The translations under genes and the position numbers were made by a program. The notes below the pieces were generated by a model that had not been told where the DNA came from, searched no databases, and saw only the letters and a list, made by a program, of their open reading frames with translations. Below are positions 1 through 12,164 of a stretch of 64,000 nucleotides of DNA, piece by piece (position 1 is the stretch's first letter; each line of letters begins with the position of its first letter). Source of the stretch: Corydoras sp. C115 (taxonomy: Eukaryota > Chordata > Actinopteri > Siluriformes > Callichthyidae); the NCBI GenBank assembly GCA_019802505.1, contig JAFMOC010000088.1:268001-332000 (forward strand), written 5' to 3'.

Positions 1-2005
1 ATGTAACCACATTCAAGCCCTGGCTTCACAATGACCCCCTAAGATAAGGAGGGAGTAAAAGATAGAATTACCTGCAGTTATTTGTCCTTCAGCCTGCTAT
101 GAAAAGTCATCTTAAAGAAAAGCATGTTTTTATTTGTGCTAAATATACATAATATAAAAATGTTTCCAAAACTTCACCAAAATGTATGAAAAATTAAAGC
201 AGCTGATTTTTCTAATAATAATTATATAATGAAGTGATTATTTTAGTAATAAAATCTACACAGAAAACAAATGTTAAACAAGTATATAAGAGCTTTATGA
301 CCTCCCATCCACTGTTTACAGCCCCAAACACCATGGAGCATAACTGTGAAAGAGTAATTGTGAGATTAGACCCTTATGATGGATGAGAGGGTCTGGTTTA
401 CAATCTTCATTCTTGTTAATCCTAAGAGTAATTAGTAGGTTTGAGGTCAGAGATCTGTGTGGACCAGGTTAGTTCTTCCACACCAGTCAGAAAATTATGT
501 TTTATGGAATTTGCCCCTTCACTTGAGCACAGTCATCTTGAAATAGAAAATTACCTTTCCCCAAACTGTTCCCACAAATTCAGAAGCAAGCAACTTTTTA
601 AAATGCATGAATGTGTGCTTGATTTTTTTTTTTTAAACCTGTTACAGTGGGATTTAATTAAGCCTGATATCATGGATTGAGAGGTGTGTACAAATACTTG
701 TGTACATATATTGCATAAGCAGAAGCTCCAAAGAGATTCATTAAGCTGTATCTTTCTTCAGGCAATTTTTTCACCAATCATGTGCAACAGGGAAGACAAA
801 CAGGGATTAAAAATTATCTCAACCAGGTTTTAATTGCCATCATCAAGTGCATCTATTGAATTCAATTATTCTCAACATGATTTTAAAGTCTCCTTTGACT
901 GCATGTCACATATCAATCATTTTGTAATCAGAAAAAATGTGTGTACATCTGATACAGACCAAATTTGTATCAGAAGCACATAATTTGCTCACCCAGTACC
1001 CAGTTTATTTATGTGTGAGCTTTCATTTACACTCCCCCATCATTTTATGCTGGTGAGAAAAAAAAAAAAAAACATACATGTCTGTGGTACCTTAATACCA
1101 CCCAAAACTATGGTCACCAAAGCACACACACGCATGTATATGAATGTACACACAAACAAAACATGCTTGCCTCAAATAACCTATTTAGCCACACAAAAAG
1201 CTATTTTATATTTGGAAAAAGCTCAGTTTACATAAATAAAACAGAAACCGATCCTTCCTCGTCACTGTATCCACAAAATATCATTTTCATAGGTTTGTTA
1301 GCTGTGTTTAACATCATGTAAGCATTTTGGGTACTTATGGATGGTTAAAATTTATTTGAGGAGAAAGATCTTGATGCAATTAAGTGTGTCTTCTACTTCT
1401 ACAAGTAATATATCAAAATCAATATGATCAGAACATTTCTGACTAAGGTGGTTACTCAACATATTGAGTCTATTATTTCTCAGCTTGAATAATACATTGC
1501 TTGCTGGTTTTCAAATTTTTGCACAACTCTGCAGTTCTTCTGATGTTCATCAAACCTACACAAGCCCATTTAATTTAACTTTTTGTCTCACGCCATTGAA
1601 TTTTAGTAGTTGTCTACTACTAATTAAGTTACTGACACTGACCAATAGGACACTATCTTAACTTGCAACATCTTACCAACACTATTTTGAATAGGGAGAA
1701 ATAAATAAATAAATAAAAAATTAAATTAAATAAAACTCATGTCTTGTGATTGACTTTAACCTCCTCTTACTTGCAAGTCTTCTCTCATTATCTTGACTGC
1801 TTAATCCTATCCCAACATCGAAGCGGGAGTTCCTCAATCCTATCCAGGTAAGACCCAGTACAATCCATCGCTGGTACACATTCACATAGATTTTGTTTAC
1901 ATGGTGATGGAAACCTTTTGATAGCAGCTTTAAAAGTTTCCCTTTACTAAATTATATAACACTGTTCTTAATTTTCTAATAACACAATACTGTACAAATG
2001 TTTTA
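1..2005. other. No recognised gene or element
   Basis: AT-rich sequence with short open frames only (under 80 codons) that show no domain or family resemblance. It contains an A-run near 1059-1075 and an AAAT-type simple repeat near 1700-1735. Nothing else is supported. Confidence 0.5.
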
Positions 2006-2896
2006 GACTGGTGTGAAAAAATGCTGTAAACTAAGAAGGCTTTCAAAAATATAAATAATTTTATTGCAAAGTGAGCGAAAAAATAAAAACTCTAAATCAA
2101 ATCAATATTTGTTGTTACTACCCTTTGCCTTCAAACAAGCATCAATTCTTATATGTACAATTGCACAAATTCAGGGATTTTGTAGGACTATAGTGAGAGG
2201 TATGATCAACCAATTATACCAGGTGCTAATGATCATCATTTGTACAAGTAAGTTGAAACACAGTTATTAAGTAAAACAGATACAGCTGTGTCGGAGGCTT
2301 AAAACTGGGTGAGGAACAGCCAAACTCAGCAACCAGGCTGAGGTTGTGGAAGTTTCATACACCATGGTAATACTGAGCACAGCAACAAGACACAAGGTAC
2401 TTATACTGCATCAGCAAGGTTTCTCCCAGGCAAAGATTCCCAAGCAGACTGGGGTTTCAAGATGTGCTGTTCAAGCTCTTTTGAAGAAGCACAAAAAACA
2501 GGCAACGTTGAGGATCGTAGACGCAGTGGTCGGCCAAGGAAACTGAACATCAAGCTTATTTTCCTTCCCTGTCCGGGGATGTCCGGCTAGAAGTGGTCGT
2601 CATGGAATGAATAGTTGCAGCAAAAAAGCCATTCCTGACAAACAAGGCCAAGCGGCTCAAACAAAAAATGTATGAACTGGAGTGCAGAAAATGGCAGCAG
2701 GTGCTGTAAACTGAGGAATCAAAATTTTAAATATCTGGTTGTAGCAAAAGGCAATTTGTTCACCAAATGGCTGGAGCGTGTTACAATAATGAATGTTTAC
2801 AGGCAAAAGTGAAACATGGTGGAGGTTCTGCAAATAGAGATTTTTTTTAGGAATAATGTTATTCTCAATGCTGAGAAATACAGGCAGATGTAATTT

Positions 2897-2898
<2 letters not shown>
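2006..2898 (+). pseudogene. Decayed Tc1-like transposon remnant
   Basis: A Tc1/mariner copy broken by stops, frameshifts and internal deletion. The left part (about 2006-2170) resembles the terminal and subterminal sequence of fish Tc1 elements. An ATG at 2364 opens a paired-like helix-turn-helix stretch (STATRHKVLILHQQGFSQAKI, then TGVSRCAVQALLKKHK) typical of the transposase DNA-binding domain. The frame is lost after about 2546. Downstream, other frames keep pieces seen in Tc1 catalytic domains, such as TEESKF (the first catalytic Asp of the family motif is replaced by Glu or decayed here), YNNECLQAKVKHGGGS and NAEKYRQM. The right end is missing and is replaced by an (AT)n array and a SINE. 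It belongs to a different Tc1 family from the copies at 3.3 and 41 kb. No function is expected. Confidence 0.75.

Positions 2899-2931
<33 letters not shown>
2899..2931. repeat. (AT)n microsatellite
   Basis: Alternating AT tract that separates the decayed Tc1 remnant from the following SINE. Confidence 0.9.
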
Positions 2932-3270
2932 GGTGGCACGGTGGCTTAGTGGTTAGCACGTTCGCCTCTCAGCGCTAGGGATTCCCGGTTCGAATCCCCA
3001 TCTGGGTGGAGTTTCCATGTTCTCCCCGTGTCTGCGTGGGTTTCCTCCGGGTTCTCCGGTTTCCTCCCACAGTCCAAAAACATGGATCAAGTCAATTCAA
3101 TTCGCAAAAATGCCCCATATAGAGTGTGTCTGTGTGAGTGAGTGTGTGCCCAGCGATGGATTGGCGCCCTGTCCTGGGTGTATCTGCCCAGCGCCCGAGA
3201 TGTTCTCCCCTGGATGGGCATGGGGAACCCCACCGCGACCCTAATAGAGGATGAAGCGGGAGATAATGAA

Positions 3271-3274
<4 letters not shown>
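2932..3274 (+). mobile_element. tRNA-derived SINE, full length
   Basis: One of the clearest copies of the main SINE family here. The tRNA-like head has a Pol III A box (TGGCTTAGTGG, about 2942) and B box (GGTTCGAATCC, about 2988). The core resembles the DANA/mermaid SINEs (GGAGTTTCCATGTTCTCC and following), then a GT-rich stretch, then a 3' domain starting CCCAGCGATGGATTGGCGCC and ending in a short ATGA-type tail. Flanks are AT repeats, so a target duplication cannot be read. It encodes no protein and needs a LINE reverse transcriptase in trans. Family naming is from remembered consensus and was not searched. Confidence 0.88.

Positions 3275-3336
<62 letters not shown>
3275..3336. repeat. (AT)n microsatellite
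   Basis: About 60 bp of alternating AT between the SINE tail and the left end of a Tc1 copy. Tc1 elements insert at TA, so the array may be both target and product. Confidence 0.95.
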
Positions 3337-3339
<3 letters not shown>

Positions 3340-4777
3340 TAGGTTGTATTCATACCCCTTGAACTTTTCCATATTTTGTCACATTACAACCACAAACAAA
3401 TATATTTCACTGGAATTTAATGTGAAAGCCCAACACAAAGTGGTATACAATTGTGAAGTGGAAGGAAAATTATACTTGAATCAACATTTTTTTTTACAAA
3501 TAAAAAACTGAAAAGTGCGACGTGCAAAAGTATTCAGCCCCCTTTTCCCTGAGTGCAACCAATTGCATTCAGAAGTTGCCTGATGAGTGCTAATGACTCA
3601 AAAGGGTCCTCCTGTGTGTAATCTAATCTCAGTACAAATACAGCTGCTCCGTGACGGCCTCAGATGTTGGTTAAGAGAATATTGGGGAGCAAACAGCATC
3701 ATGAAGTCCAAAGAACACACCAGACAGGTTAGGAATATGGTTTTGGAGAAGTTTAAAGCAGGCTTAGGTTATAAAAAGATTTCCAAAGCTTTGAACATCT
3801 CACGGAGCACTGTTCAATCCATCATCCGGAAATGGAAAGAGTATGGCACCACAGTAAACCTGCCAAGACAAGGCCGTCCACCTAAACTTACAGGCCGAAC
3901 AAGGAGATCACTGATCAGAGAGGCAGCCAAGAGGCCCATGGTGACTCTGGATGAAATGCAGAGAGCCACAGCTCAGGTGGGGGAAAACTGTCCACAGGAC
4001 AACAATTAGTCGTGCACTACACAAATGTGGTCTTTATGGAAGAGTGGCAAGGAGAAAGCCATTGTTAAAAGAAAACCATAAGAAGTCCCGTTTGCAGTTT
4101 GCCAGAAGCCATGTTGAGGACACAGCAAACATGTGGAAGAAGGTGCTTTGGTCAGACGAGACCAAAATTGAACTTTTTGGCCACAATGCAAAACGCTATG
4201 TGTGGCGGAGAAATAACACTGCACATCACTCTGAAAACACCATCCCCACTGTCAAATATGGTGGTGGCAGCATCATGCTCTGGGGGTGCTTCTCTTCAGC
4301 AGGGACCGGGAAGTTGGTCAAAGTTGATGGGAAGATGGATGGAGCCAAATACAGGGCAATCTTGGAAGAAAACCTGTTGGAGTCAGCAAAAGATTTGAGA
4401 CTGGGGCGGAGGTTCACCTTCCAGCAGGACAACGACCCTAAACATAAAGCCAGAGCTACAATGGAGTGGTTTAAAAAAAAGAATATTCATGTGTTAGAAT
4501 GGCCCCGTCAAAGTCCAGACCTAAACCCAATTGAGAATTTGTGGCAAGATCTCAAAACTGCTGTTCACAAACACTCTCCATCCAATCTGACTGAGCTTGA
4601 GCTGTTTTGCATGGAGGAATGGGCAAGAATTTCAGTCACTAGATGTGCAAAGCTGGTGGAGACATACCCTAAAAGACTTGCAGCTGTAATTGCAGCAAAC
4701 GGTGGCTCCACAAAGTATTGACTCAGGGGGGCTGAATACTTTTGCACGTCGCACTTTTCAGTTAACTTTTCAGTTAA
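3337..4777 (+). mobile_element. Tc1 transposon copy A, defective
   Basis: Same family as the intact copy at 41049-42657. The left terminal inverted repeat (3337-3542) begins CAGTAGG and carries a small deletion near its outer end relative to the other copy. The right repeat is cut to about 54 bp and runs into a duplicated TTTTCAGTTAA and then AT repeats, so most of it is missing. With a frameshifted transposase as well, this copy should be immobile by its own means. Confidence 0.9.
3701..4721 (+). pseudogene. Tc1 transposase, frameshifted
   Basis: A transposase gene for a cut-and-paste Tc1/mariner element. The start ATG (MKSKEHTRQ) was chosen because the family begins there; upstream in-frame sequence belongs to the untranslated segment. 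An N-terminal helix-turn-helix (SRSTVQSIIRKWKEYG) and GRPP hook are followed by a single-base insertion in an A run at about 3974-3977 (GGGGGAAAACTG here, one A fewer in the copy at 41-42 kb). This moves the rest to another frame, 3951-4721. That frame keeps the DDE triad: LWSDETK, FQQDNDP and SPDLNPIENLW. Relative to the intact copy it also has three visible substitutions late in the protein (R for S before QSPD, M for K before EEW, N for K before GGSTKY). It is non-functional unless the frame is recovered. Confidence 0.9.
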
Positions 4778-5170
4778 TATATATATATAAATAAACACAC
4801 ATATTATAACTGTTTAACTTCCATATGCTACATGTTATCATGAATTTTACTACATACTAAAACATTGTAATTGACTGGAATCCGAATTTGGTACAAAAGC
4901 AACATCCAGAAAACTCTGAAATCTCTGATTTCACTCTGATCTTTGATAGGTAAGAATTGTCAACAAATAAATGACAGAAATGTTTGATTCAACAATAGCT
5001 AATATAACCACAAAAGTACTATTGTCAAGCACTACAATATGGAGTAATATTTACAAATGCAACCTAAAACTACCTAAAAAGAGATATGTTAATATGTCCA
5101 GAAGGCCATTGATTTGTCAGGGCTAGAAGTCTAGACCATATATAGTTGCACTTTATAAAGTGTGCAGGTA
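4778..5170. other. No recognised gene
   Basis: AT-rich sequence between the Tc1 copy and the next SINE. Nothing is supported apart from a short AT tract at its left edge. Confidence 0.4.
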
Positions 5171-5366
5171 CACTTACATTTGGTCATTTAGCATACGCTT
5201 TTATCCAAAACGACTTACAAGGTGAACACAGGGTTAATCACAACATCCCAGGGTTAAGGGCCTTACTCAAGGACCACATTGGTAACTTCAGTGGACCTGG
5301 GATTTGAACCCCCAACCTTCAGATTGATAGCCCAACGTCATAACCACTGAGCTAACGCACCCCAAA
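5171..5366 (-). mobile_element. tRNA-derived SINE with LINE-type tail (family B)
   Basis: A second SINE family, read on the minus strand. The head near 5365 has A box TTAGCTCAGTGG and B box GGTTCAAATCC. The body contains GGTCCACTGAAGTTACC and CCTTGAGTAAGGCCCTTAACC. The 3' end is the tail TTGGATAAAAGCGTATGCTAAATG, shared with LINE ends seen elsewhere in the window. A 7-bp repeat GCAGGTA lies at 5164-5170 and 5367-5373 and looks like the target duplication. Confidence 0.85.
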
Positions 5367-5587
5367 GCAGGTAGAATGGGAACTAAATTTCTGTATGTCT
5401 TTGGTCCCAGTGTGGTGAAAAGAAATATAAATACAAAGTGGTAAAACCCTTCCAACCTCTTTGGAATGTTTTGCAGGAATAGATATTTTGTAACAAATGA
5501 AATGCAATGGACCAGACAAAACATGAAAAATAATGGGTTCATACAGACTGCAAACTCACACAAAACAAATGAGGAATAAAATAAATG

Positions 5588-5591
<4 letters not shown>

Positions 5592-5645
<54 letters not shown>
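5592..5645. repeat. (AT)n microsatellite
   Basis: Alternating AT tract of about 54 bp. Nearby open frames that translate to YIYIYI are artefacts of it. Confidence 0.95.
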
Positions 5646-5646
<1 letters not shown>

Positions 5647-6000
5647 TATAACTAACTATGTATATGAAATCAACCAAAGCTCTTCACTTAACTATAAACC
5701 AGTTTCTCTTTATCAATAAATATATCCAACAGTAACCAAAGAAAACTGTGATCCTTTAAGCTTTTGCTGCCCCCTAGTGGAAATGATACAAATCAATATT
5801 TATTATTTAACAATACCGAGTTTTTCAATTTTGTTTATCTCACAAATAATAAAATAAAACAAAAGATAGTAAACTTACATCATATGGTTCCATAGCTTAC
5901 AACTTTCATCCACCACATATACTGTATGTAGCATTTTATAATATGAGAAATCCCTTAAATAACAGATTAAATCTCAATAAACAGGTCAAAAATCAAACTG
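5646..6000. other. No recognised gene
   Basis: AT-rich sequence with no supported element. Confidence 0.4.
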
Positions 6001-6029
6001 AAGACCAATGGAAAAAAAACAGCCCTGAC

Positions 6030-6235
6030 TCATTGAGACTCAGACTCCTGTAGACCCATGAACGTGTGCTGTGGTATCTGGCACCAAGATGTGGTTAAAA
6101 TAACATAAATTGGTGACAAGACCGAGGTTTTCCAAGCAGAACATTGCCCAAAGGATCATAATGCCTTGATCGGAAAACCTTTTTCCCCATAATGCATTCT
6201 GGTGCACCTAACATTAAAAAAGATTTTTTATAATT
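6030..6235 (-). pseudogene. Tc1-like transposase remnant (second Tc1 family)
   Basis: The segment resembles, from memory of teleost repeats, an internal part of a common Tc1-like transposase on the minus strand. Recognisable stretches are GTGCTGTGGTATCTGGCACC, then CCAAGCAGAACATTGCCCAA and CATAATGCATTCTGGTGC. The translation is broken throughout and no ends are visible. Two further remnants that may belong to the same family lie at 16676-16990 and 48628-48715. Confidence 0.6.
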
Positions 6236-6678
6236 CACAATAAATATTATTTTAGATTGGCACACATGTTAATCAAAAATGTAATAAAAAAAAAGATATA
6301 AAAAAATTGATTTGACACAACGAAGGCTACGGTCAATAAGCATTATCCAGGATATCAGTTGCACTTCCTCACCTTAATTTTACATATTAACTTGGTTGTA
6401 CAAACCCCTTTATATTGAAAATATAAGATAAAACAAGACCAAACAGAGTATAAAAATAAACTTGCTCAAAAAAGGCCACTCTAGATCTCAACCAGCATTA
6501 TCCAGAATATCAGTTGAACTTCAGCATCTGTGTTTCAGTATTGCTTCCAAACATTCCCAAACACAAAGTTCCACTCACTTTGCTGCTGCCATACATTAAA
6601 TGAAGAGCCTTCCTATCTACAGGGATCTCTACCCTTACCTGCAAGGGCTTCACATATGCTCCTCCCACTCTTTACTCA
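6236..6678. other. No recognised gene
   Basis: Includes two partly similar stretches (near 6335-6360 and 6490-6515, sharing CATTATCCAG.ATATCAGTTG) that suggest an old local duplication. Nothing else is supported. Confidence 0.35.
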
Positions 6679-6688
6679 GGGGCAACAA

Positions 6689-6836
6689 CAGCCAGCCAGT
6701 CAGCCATTATCTTCCGCTTCATCCTTTACTAGGGTCGCAGGGGGGTTCCCCATGCCATCCAGGGGAGGGGATATGTACTAGGGATTCCCTAGTACTGAGA
6801 GGCAAACATGCTAACCACTTACCCACCATGCCACCC
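6689..6836 (-). mobile_element. SINE, internally deleted
   Basis: Main SINE family in minus orientation. The 3' domain (TCTTCCGCTTCATCC, then GGGTTCCCCATGCC) is joined directly to the tRNA-like head (ACTGAGAGGCAAACATGCTAACC), so the core is missing. A 10-bp direct repeat GGGGCAACAA at 6679-6688 and 6837-6846 is the target duplication, which suggests the deletion may predate insertion. Confidence 0.75.
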
Positions 6837-6846
6837 GGGGCAACAA

Positions 6847-8013
6847 AAATATTTTAGAACTTCAGGTTTATTTCAACCAGGACACAAAGTTGTCAAATTT
6901 ACATGCACAACTATTTATACTGAAAATATGCCAGACCAGTAGTTTTCTAAACTGACAGGTTTTTAGTTAAACAGTCCATATATGTGTAAAATATGTGTTA
7001 CCGTATTGGTAAAAGGTAAAAGACATAATGACCTTTATATTTATACCTTTAAGGCACATATCAACAGCAATAAACGTAGTTGGTTTAAAAATTAGTAAAA
7101 ATGTCAGATTCAAAAATAAAATGATGGCCTCTTCTGTATTATAAGGGTGGTTTGCTAAGCTTATTCAAGGTGGCTTTACCACTCACTGAATTTGGCTACC
7201 AGCTTGCCATGCTGAATGACAGCTGCCCACTCTGCAGTGGGTACCAGTTATTCTGTGTGTTCTCTTTGCCTTGTTTATCAGCGTAAACACCAGACGGATG
7301 AGAGCAGAATTGAGGCCAAAACAGCAAGAAACCAGAGAAACAAAATCAATTAGTGGACACAACAAGACTATTGCAAGTGACCCTGACAGATGCAAACTGC
7401 ACGCCCTAGTCTTCTAACCACTACAGTCATACAAAGTCCGCTGGCCTCCCACACAATAAGCCTCTTTTGGTTAAAACTGAAACGGGGAGCACAGACTGAC
7501 ACAGCAAGGGAGCTGAAGAGCACTCCATGAGCACACTTCTTTATAGAGTAGGGTCATATCCCTGTAGTATACTTCAAATGCATCAGTGTGTTTTCCTTAA
7601 TGTATTAGTTTGAAACAATTGTGCACTGTGAGGGGTGCAGCTGGAGAACATAAGCCCTTGGGTGGGCAGGAAAGTGGATGGTGGGTTCTGGAGTGGATGT
7701 AAAGTGGCACTAAAGCCACGTGACCAGTGTTTTTGTTCTCAAAGCACACCAGATCTATTTTAATCAGATAATTAACAACCTTGATTAGTTTTCTGCAACA
7801 TGTGTTTTAATTATAACATTCAAATATAAGACACATAACCTATTAGTAGCACTTTGATTTGCATACTAAGTATACACTATAGATTTAAAGATGAAATCAT
7901 ATTCTTAATGTCAAGTTTTGGTAGCATGTTTTATTTCTGCACATCAAGCCCCTAAGCAATACAATTCAATTTTGTATTCTTGTTTTTTTAGAATGTGAAG
8001 TGTTGGGTATATT
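6847..8013. other. No recognised gene
   Basis: About 1.2 kb without an identified element. The part at 7180-7550 is less AT-biased than its surroundings but shows no long frame, splice pair or domain that could be supported. Confidence 0.35.
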
Positions 8014-8150
8014 GGGTGTGGTAGCTTAGTGGTTAGGATGTGTTGGTTTAAATCTATTCTAGAATCCACTAAGTCCACTGAAGTTCCATTAACCCCTAAG
8101 TGCTTGAGGGGTGTTGTGTCATGCCTGAACATGAGCTCTGACCCCAACTA
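8014..8150 (+). mobile_element. Degenerate family-B SINE
   Basis: The A-box-like GTAGCTTAGTGG at about 8020 and the body motif GTCCACTGAAGTTCC match the layout of the SINE at 5171-5366. The B box is decayed and the LINE-type tail is absent. Confidence 0.45.
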
Positions 8151-8152
8151 TC

Positions 8153-8353
8153 AAAGTCAAGGGGGAGATGTTCCCCATGCCATTCTAGAGGAGAACATTT
8201 CATGCTCTTGGCAAATACATCCAGGACAGGGCAATACTCCATCTCTGGGCACACTTACTCACACAAACACGCACACACAAGCGCAGTCTATATGGCATCT
8301 TAGAACATTCATGAATTCTTCATCCTTGAATCCATGTTTTTCGACTGTAATTC
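8153..8353 (-). mobile_element. Degenerate SINE, head missing
   Basis: Main family, minus strand: TTCCCCATGCCATTC, then ACATCCAGGACAGGGC, an AC-rich part and CCATGTTTTTCGACTG. The tRNA-like head is absent. Strongly diverged. Confidence 0.6.
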
Positions 8354-8702
8354 CTTATTGGAGGTGTTTAGAACTATGCCTAAAGTTTAAAAAAAATTCT
8401 GCAGGAGTATCTGGGCTTTTTGAATAAAATAGATATTTCAAAAACTACTTATACTTATACAATAAAAAAATACTTATACTATTCTACTAGTATTCTAGGT
8501 TCACGTGTAAGGCCAGCTATCCAAAACTGATTCACACAACGAAACTATGTTCCCAAGCACAGCATCAACCAGAATGGCTTAGGGAAATGGCCCACAGATC
8601 GCTTTTGATGTGTACTTAGTTTTTTATATTTCATTTTAACTCAAAAAATTAATTGAAAAGGACAGTGTAATATCATACAAATCATGTTATTCAATTTAAT
8701 TT

Positions 8703-8851
8703 ATTCATTCATTCAGTATCATTCAGCCCAGAGAAAACTCACGAGGACACAGGGAGGCCATAAAAAACACCACCTACTGTATATCAGGATTCTAACCTGA
8801 ATCAGCAGCACTGAGAGGCGAACGTGCTAACCACTATGCCACCGTGCCACC
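8703..8851 (-). mobile_element. Degenerate SINE, internally deleted
   Basis: Main family, minus strand. An ATTC tail is followed by remnants of the core (AACTCACGAGGACACAGGGA) and a clear head (ACTGAGAGGCGAACGTGCTA, GCCACCGTGCCACC). Most of the 3' domain is missing. Confidence 0.65.
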
Positions 8852-9271
8852 TCAGTTTAATGTAAATTTTATTATTTTTTTGTTAGATTTTTATTATGTA
8901 GTATGTATAGTATATTCAGAAATCAGATATACAGAAAATAAAAAATATGTATAAAATCTTGGTAAAGACTGTAGAAAGAAGAGGACCAACATTTATTATT
9001 TTAAACAAACAATAGCTTAAAATAATAGTTCAAATAAAGGTCTATTTTGATTAAACCAATAATAGCCATTGCTATCTGTGGTATCAGTCTAATAAAATCA
9101 AATTGGCTATGATCAATGGAGGACCAGACTGTGGATATTTATATCAACATCCACTATTGTGCTTAAGGATAAAGAAGTTCATATATCTGTAACACAATGT
9201 GAATGTGACTGGCTTTGTGTACTTCAGAAATAAGTATGTGATTCATGGTTGATAGCTGAGATTTATTACCC

Positions 9272-9302
<31 letters not shown>

Positions 9303-10815
9303 ATTATCAGGATAAAAATGTAAGACTATGTTGGTCCATCGTTAGAAGAGCAGAAAAAAGTATATGGTCTAATTTATTTTCTGTCTCTACTGGTTTCAAC
9401 ATTTACCATATATCTATGAAGGATAATTAACTGTTAAACTACTGTTGAACTACATGTTCGAACAAGAAAACATCACCTCCACTACAATGTCTCTAATAAA
9501 AACTAGGTTTCTCTCAGTTTTGCTTACAATGCAAAGAACTAGCTGCTGGATGATCTATTGCCTACAGGAGCATCTGAGCTCCTCCATTTATTTTACTTTC
9601 TACTTGTTCCACTAAACATCCATAAAATATAGACTAGAAATGAGACACTAAATATAACTATTTATATAGACGTACAGTAGTTTCTATTGATTCACTGAGA
9701 CTAGCAAAACAGTCTTTTCTTAAAAGTGGTTTAAAATGAAGTTTTATGTCTTGTCCCCATTTTCCTAAAGGTAATGAATTGAGTGCCACATTAATGTAAT
9801 AGCTGCTGAATATAAATAACTGCTGTATACAATTTTAATGTTGGTTTCAAGCTGTTTTCTTACTCATCATAATGGCATTCACCATCACTTAAACTCATAA
9901 ATAAAAGACACAAGAGGAAGGATCTGTGCCTCTAAAATGTCACTCTGTTTGTGGTAACTGATAATAGGCACCTAAAATGCATAGAGTCTTTAGGAGTGAA
10001 TGTTCAATGTGTCTTAATGTATGCAAAAAGCATTTCATTTTACAGCCATTGACTTGGCACTATATCTAAAAAGAAGTATATCATGAATACATTATATTCA
10101 GTTTCACGTGGAAACCCCTTTCATAATTTATTTAATTAAAAAAATGTTTGATATAACAGAGAATTGATTTTTTTCTATACATACTTTTTAATTAATGTAT
10201 AGTAAGGTTTAAGTTCATAAAATTCTGTGAAATTATGCTTTTTATATTTTAAAACACCAGTTTATTCCAATTGCTCAGCCAATGTCCAAAAACGTTACCG
10301 GTAGAATTAAAGCTATATTTACATGTGAAATACAAAAAAAAAAAGTTTTATTTTATCAGGCTATAATTGCTTTGCATAGAAACCATTATTGAATTTATTA
10401 CATTATTGTAATTATTACAAAGAACACCTCACATTACTATATGTTGCTGCATCGTACAGTAAATTTGTCATTTAATTAAAACTAATAAAATTTGTTATGC
10501 TAAGTATCATATTATTTTGCTACATATCATAATTGCTAAAGAGAAGTCGCCTTACTTATTTTCATTATCAAAATAAAAACTTAAATGAATTTTTAATGTT
10601 TCTCACATAAACCAGTGAAATCATACGTACTATATAGAATGATAAATAAAAGTGTCCACTTTATACTACAATTCCAAAAAAGTACATAACAAAAAAAAAG
10701 AGGTACAAAAATAGACTTTATATTTAAATCTGAACCTGAGTTCAAAATAAGCAGTTGATATTCTAATAATACCTGCTACATCAACAAAAAAACAATGCTA
10801 TTTGTGTCAACTGGA
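8852..10815. other. No recognised gene
   Basis: AT-rich sequence with a compound microsatellite at 9269-9302 and no other supported feature. Confidence 0.4.
9269..9302. repeat. Poly-C/(CA)n compound microsatellite
   Basis: A run of about 20 C residues followed by (AC)n. Confidence 0.95.
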
Positions 10816-10882
10816 CTAGAAACCGGTAATTGTGATTAAACATTTACCCCAAAATGTTAAAAAGCAGTGCTCAATCACATAC

Positions 10883-11067
10883 CTCTGCGTTTTCTCCTTT
10901 GTTTCTGGTGGAAGGAGAAAATGACCATTAATGCACCCATGTTTCCTCGTCTCTGTACTTTGCAAGTCCAGTATCAGCTGGTTTTGCTTCAGAGATTCTG
11001 CAGTTCCAACACTTCTCTCAAAACTGAGGTGACTATGTCCTAGCTTAATCCCCTCCCTACTCTTCAT
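10883..11067 (-). other. Possible exon, minus strand
   Basis: On the minus strand an ATG at 11067 opens a frame that reads without stops through residues such as SFERSVGTAESLKQNQLILD and ETKEKTQR to a good 5' splice site (GCAGAG then GTATGTGA, boundary at 10883/10882). The composition is balanced and not repeat-derived, unlike nearly every other frame in the window. No family was recognised, no upstream splice acceptor is certain, and the frame has a stop immediately before the ATG. It could be a first coding exon, an alternative exon or chance. Confidence 0.2.
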
Positions 11068-12164
11068 TCAGTACAACCAAGCATGAATGTCAGATGGAAA
11101 TGTTCCTAACTAAAATTTGATGATGATTTGCATTCCTGTTGATACAAAATGCTACTTAGTTTCAGTAACTAGATAAATGAATCGGGTGTAGTTCCTGCAA
11201 GTGGCTACTGTTGAACACTACAAAAACAGTTCACTACACCTTAAACAAATGCATCATAGGGAAAAGAGGAGGGAGGGCAGGGGGAGGAATCTTTCTGCTT
11301 CTATTTAAACACAGGCACAAATACAAGAAGCCACTTAAACCACAGGATCCATGTAGAGGCAGTGCAATACCCAAATACATTTACAAGCAATCCCTTAAAA
11401 CAAAAAGTGCAGAAAGAAAGCGTTATATTTCAATATATTTCATTATATGCACACATTTTTACATAGTTTAATAGCAACATGCTGACATCTTAATAACAAT
11501 CATGTAATATATACTTGTCAAATACTGAGGGCAGAATATGCATTAGATCGTTATAATGATCTCTAAATCTAACTCCATTGATAGTGACATTTGTTTTCTG
11601 GTGACAATCGATTTTTTTCAGTCGCTTTCAGTTTTCATTGTGAACCTGTTACGGTTTGTTTGAAACCAGAAAGTTGGAATATAAATATTAAAGTTTGTTA
11701 TTTTAATTTTGTGTTTAAAATATACATTTTCATTTTGCAGTTGTTTGATTGGAAGTCATGGTGGTATAACTGCTACACTTTAAGAATAGATCAATTGATT
11801 TGCATTTTACTGTTTTCTCATGACTAGTCACTGTAGTGTAGTGTAAGCAACCAAAGCTAGCTCATAAACCTTATTCCACTTTTTTTCTTGATGCGTTTTC
11901 CTTTATTTCACATATAAGCAACTGTGATGAGGTGTTGTGATCAAGCTCAGATAGAGTCAGGGTATCAGGTGAGGTGATGGTTTCTACCTGGGATATGTTT
12001 GCATTAGTTGTCTGTGTGTATGGTAAAGATGTTTGTTCAGATGTGAGATTATTGACAATAAAGCCCACCTCTAAGTGCTTCACATTCATTTCAATTTGTC
12101 ATATGCAATACATTATTTTAAACTACATGCCTATAAACAGCAAGCCATTTTCCGATTAAGGTGG
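11068..12164. other. No recognised gene
   Basis: AT-rich; no element or exon could be supported. Confidence 0.35.

Noticed and set aside
2932..3005. tRNA gene calls at SINE heads
   Set aside because: A and B boxes are present but the sequence does not fold into a complete tRNA and it continues into the SINE core.
3087..3353. Frames encoding YIYIYI runs here and near 5.3, 42.6, 51.5 and 54.2 kb
   Set aside because: They are translations of (AT)n microsatellites joined to SINE sequence.
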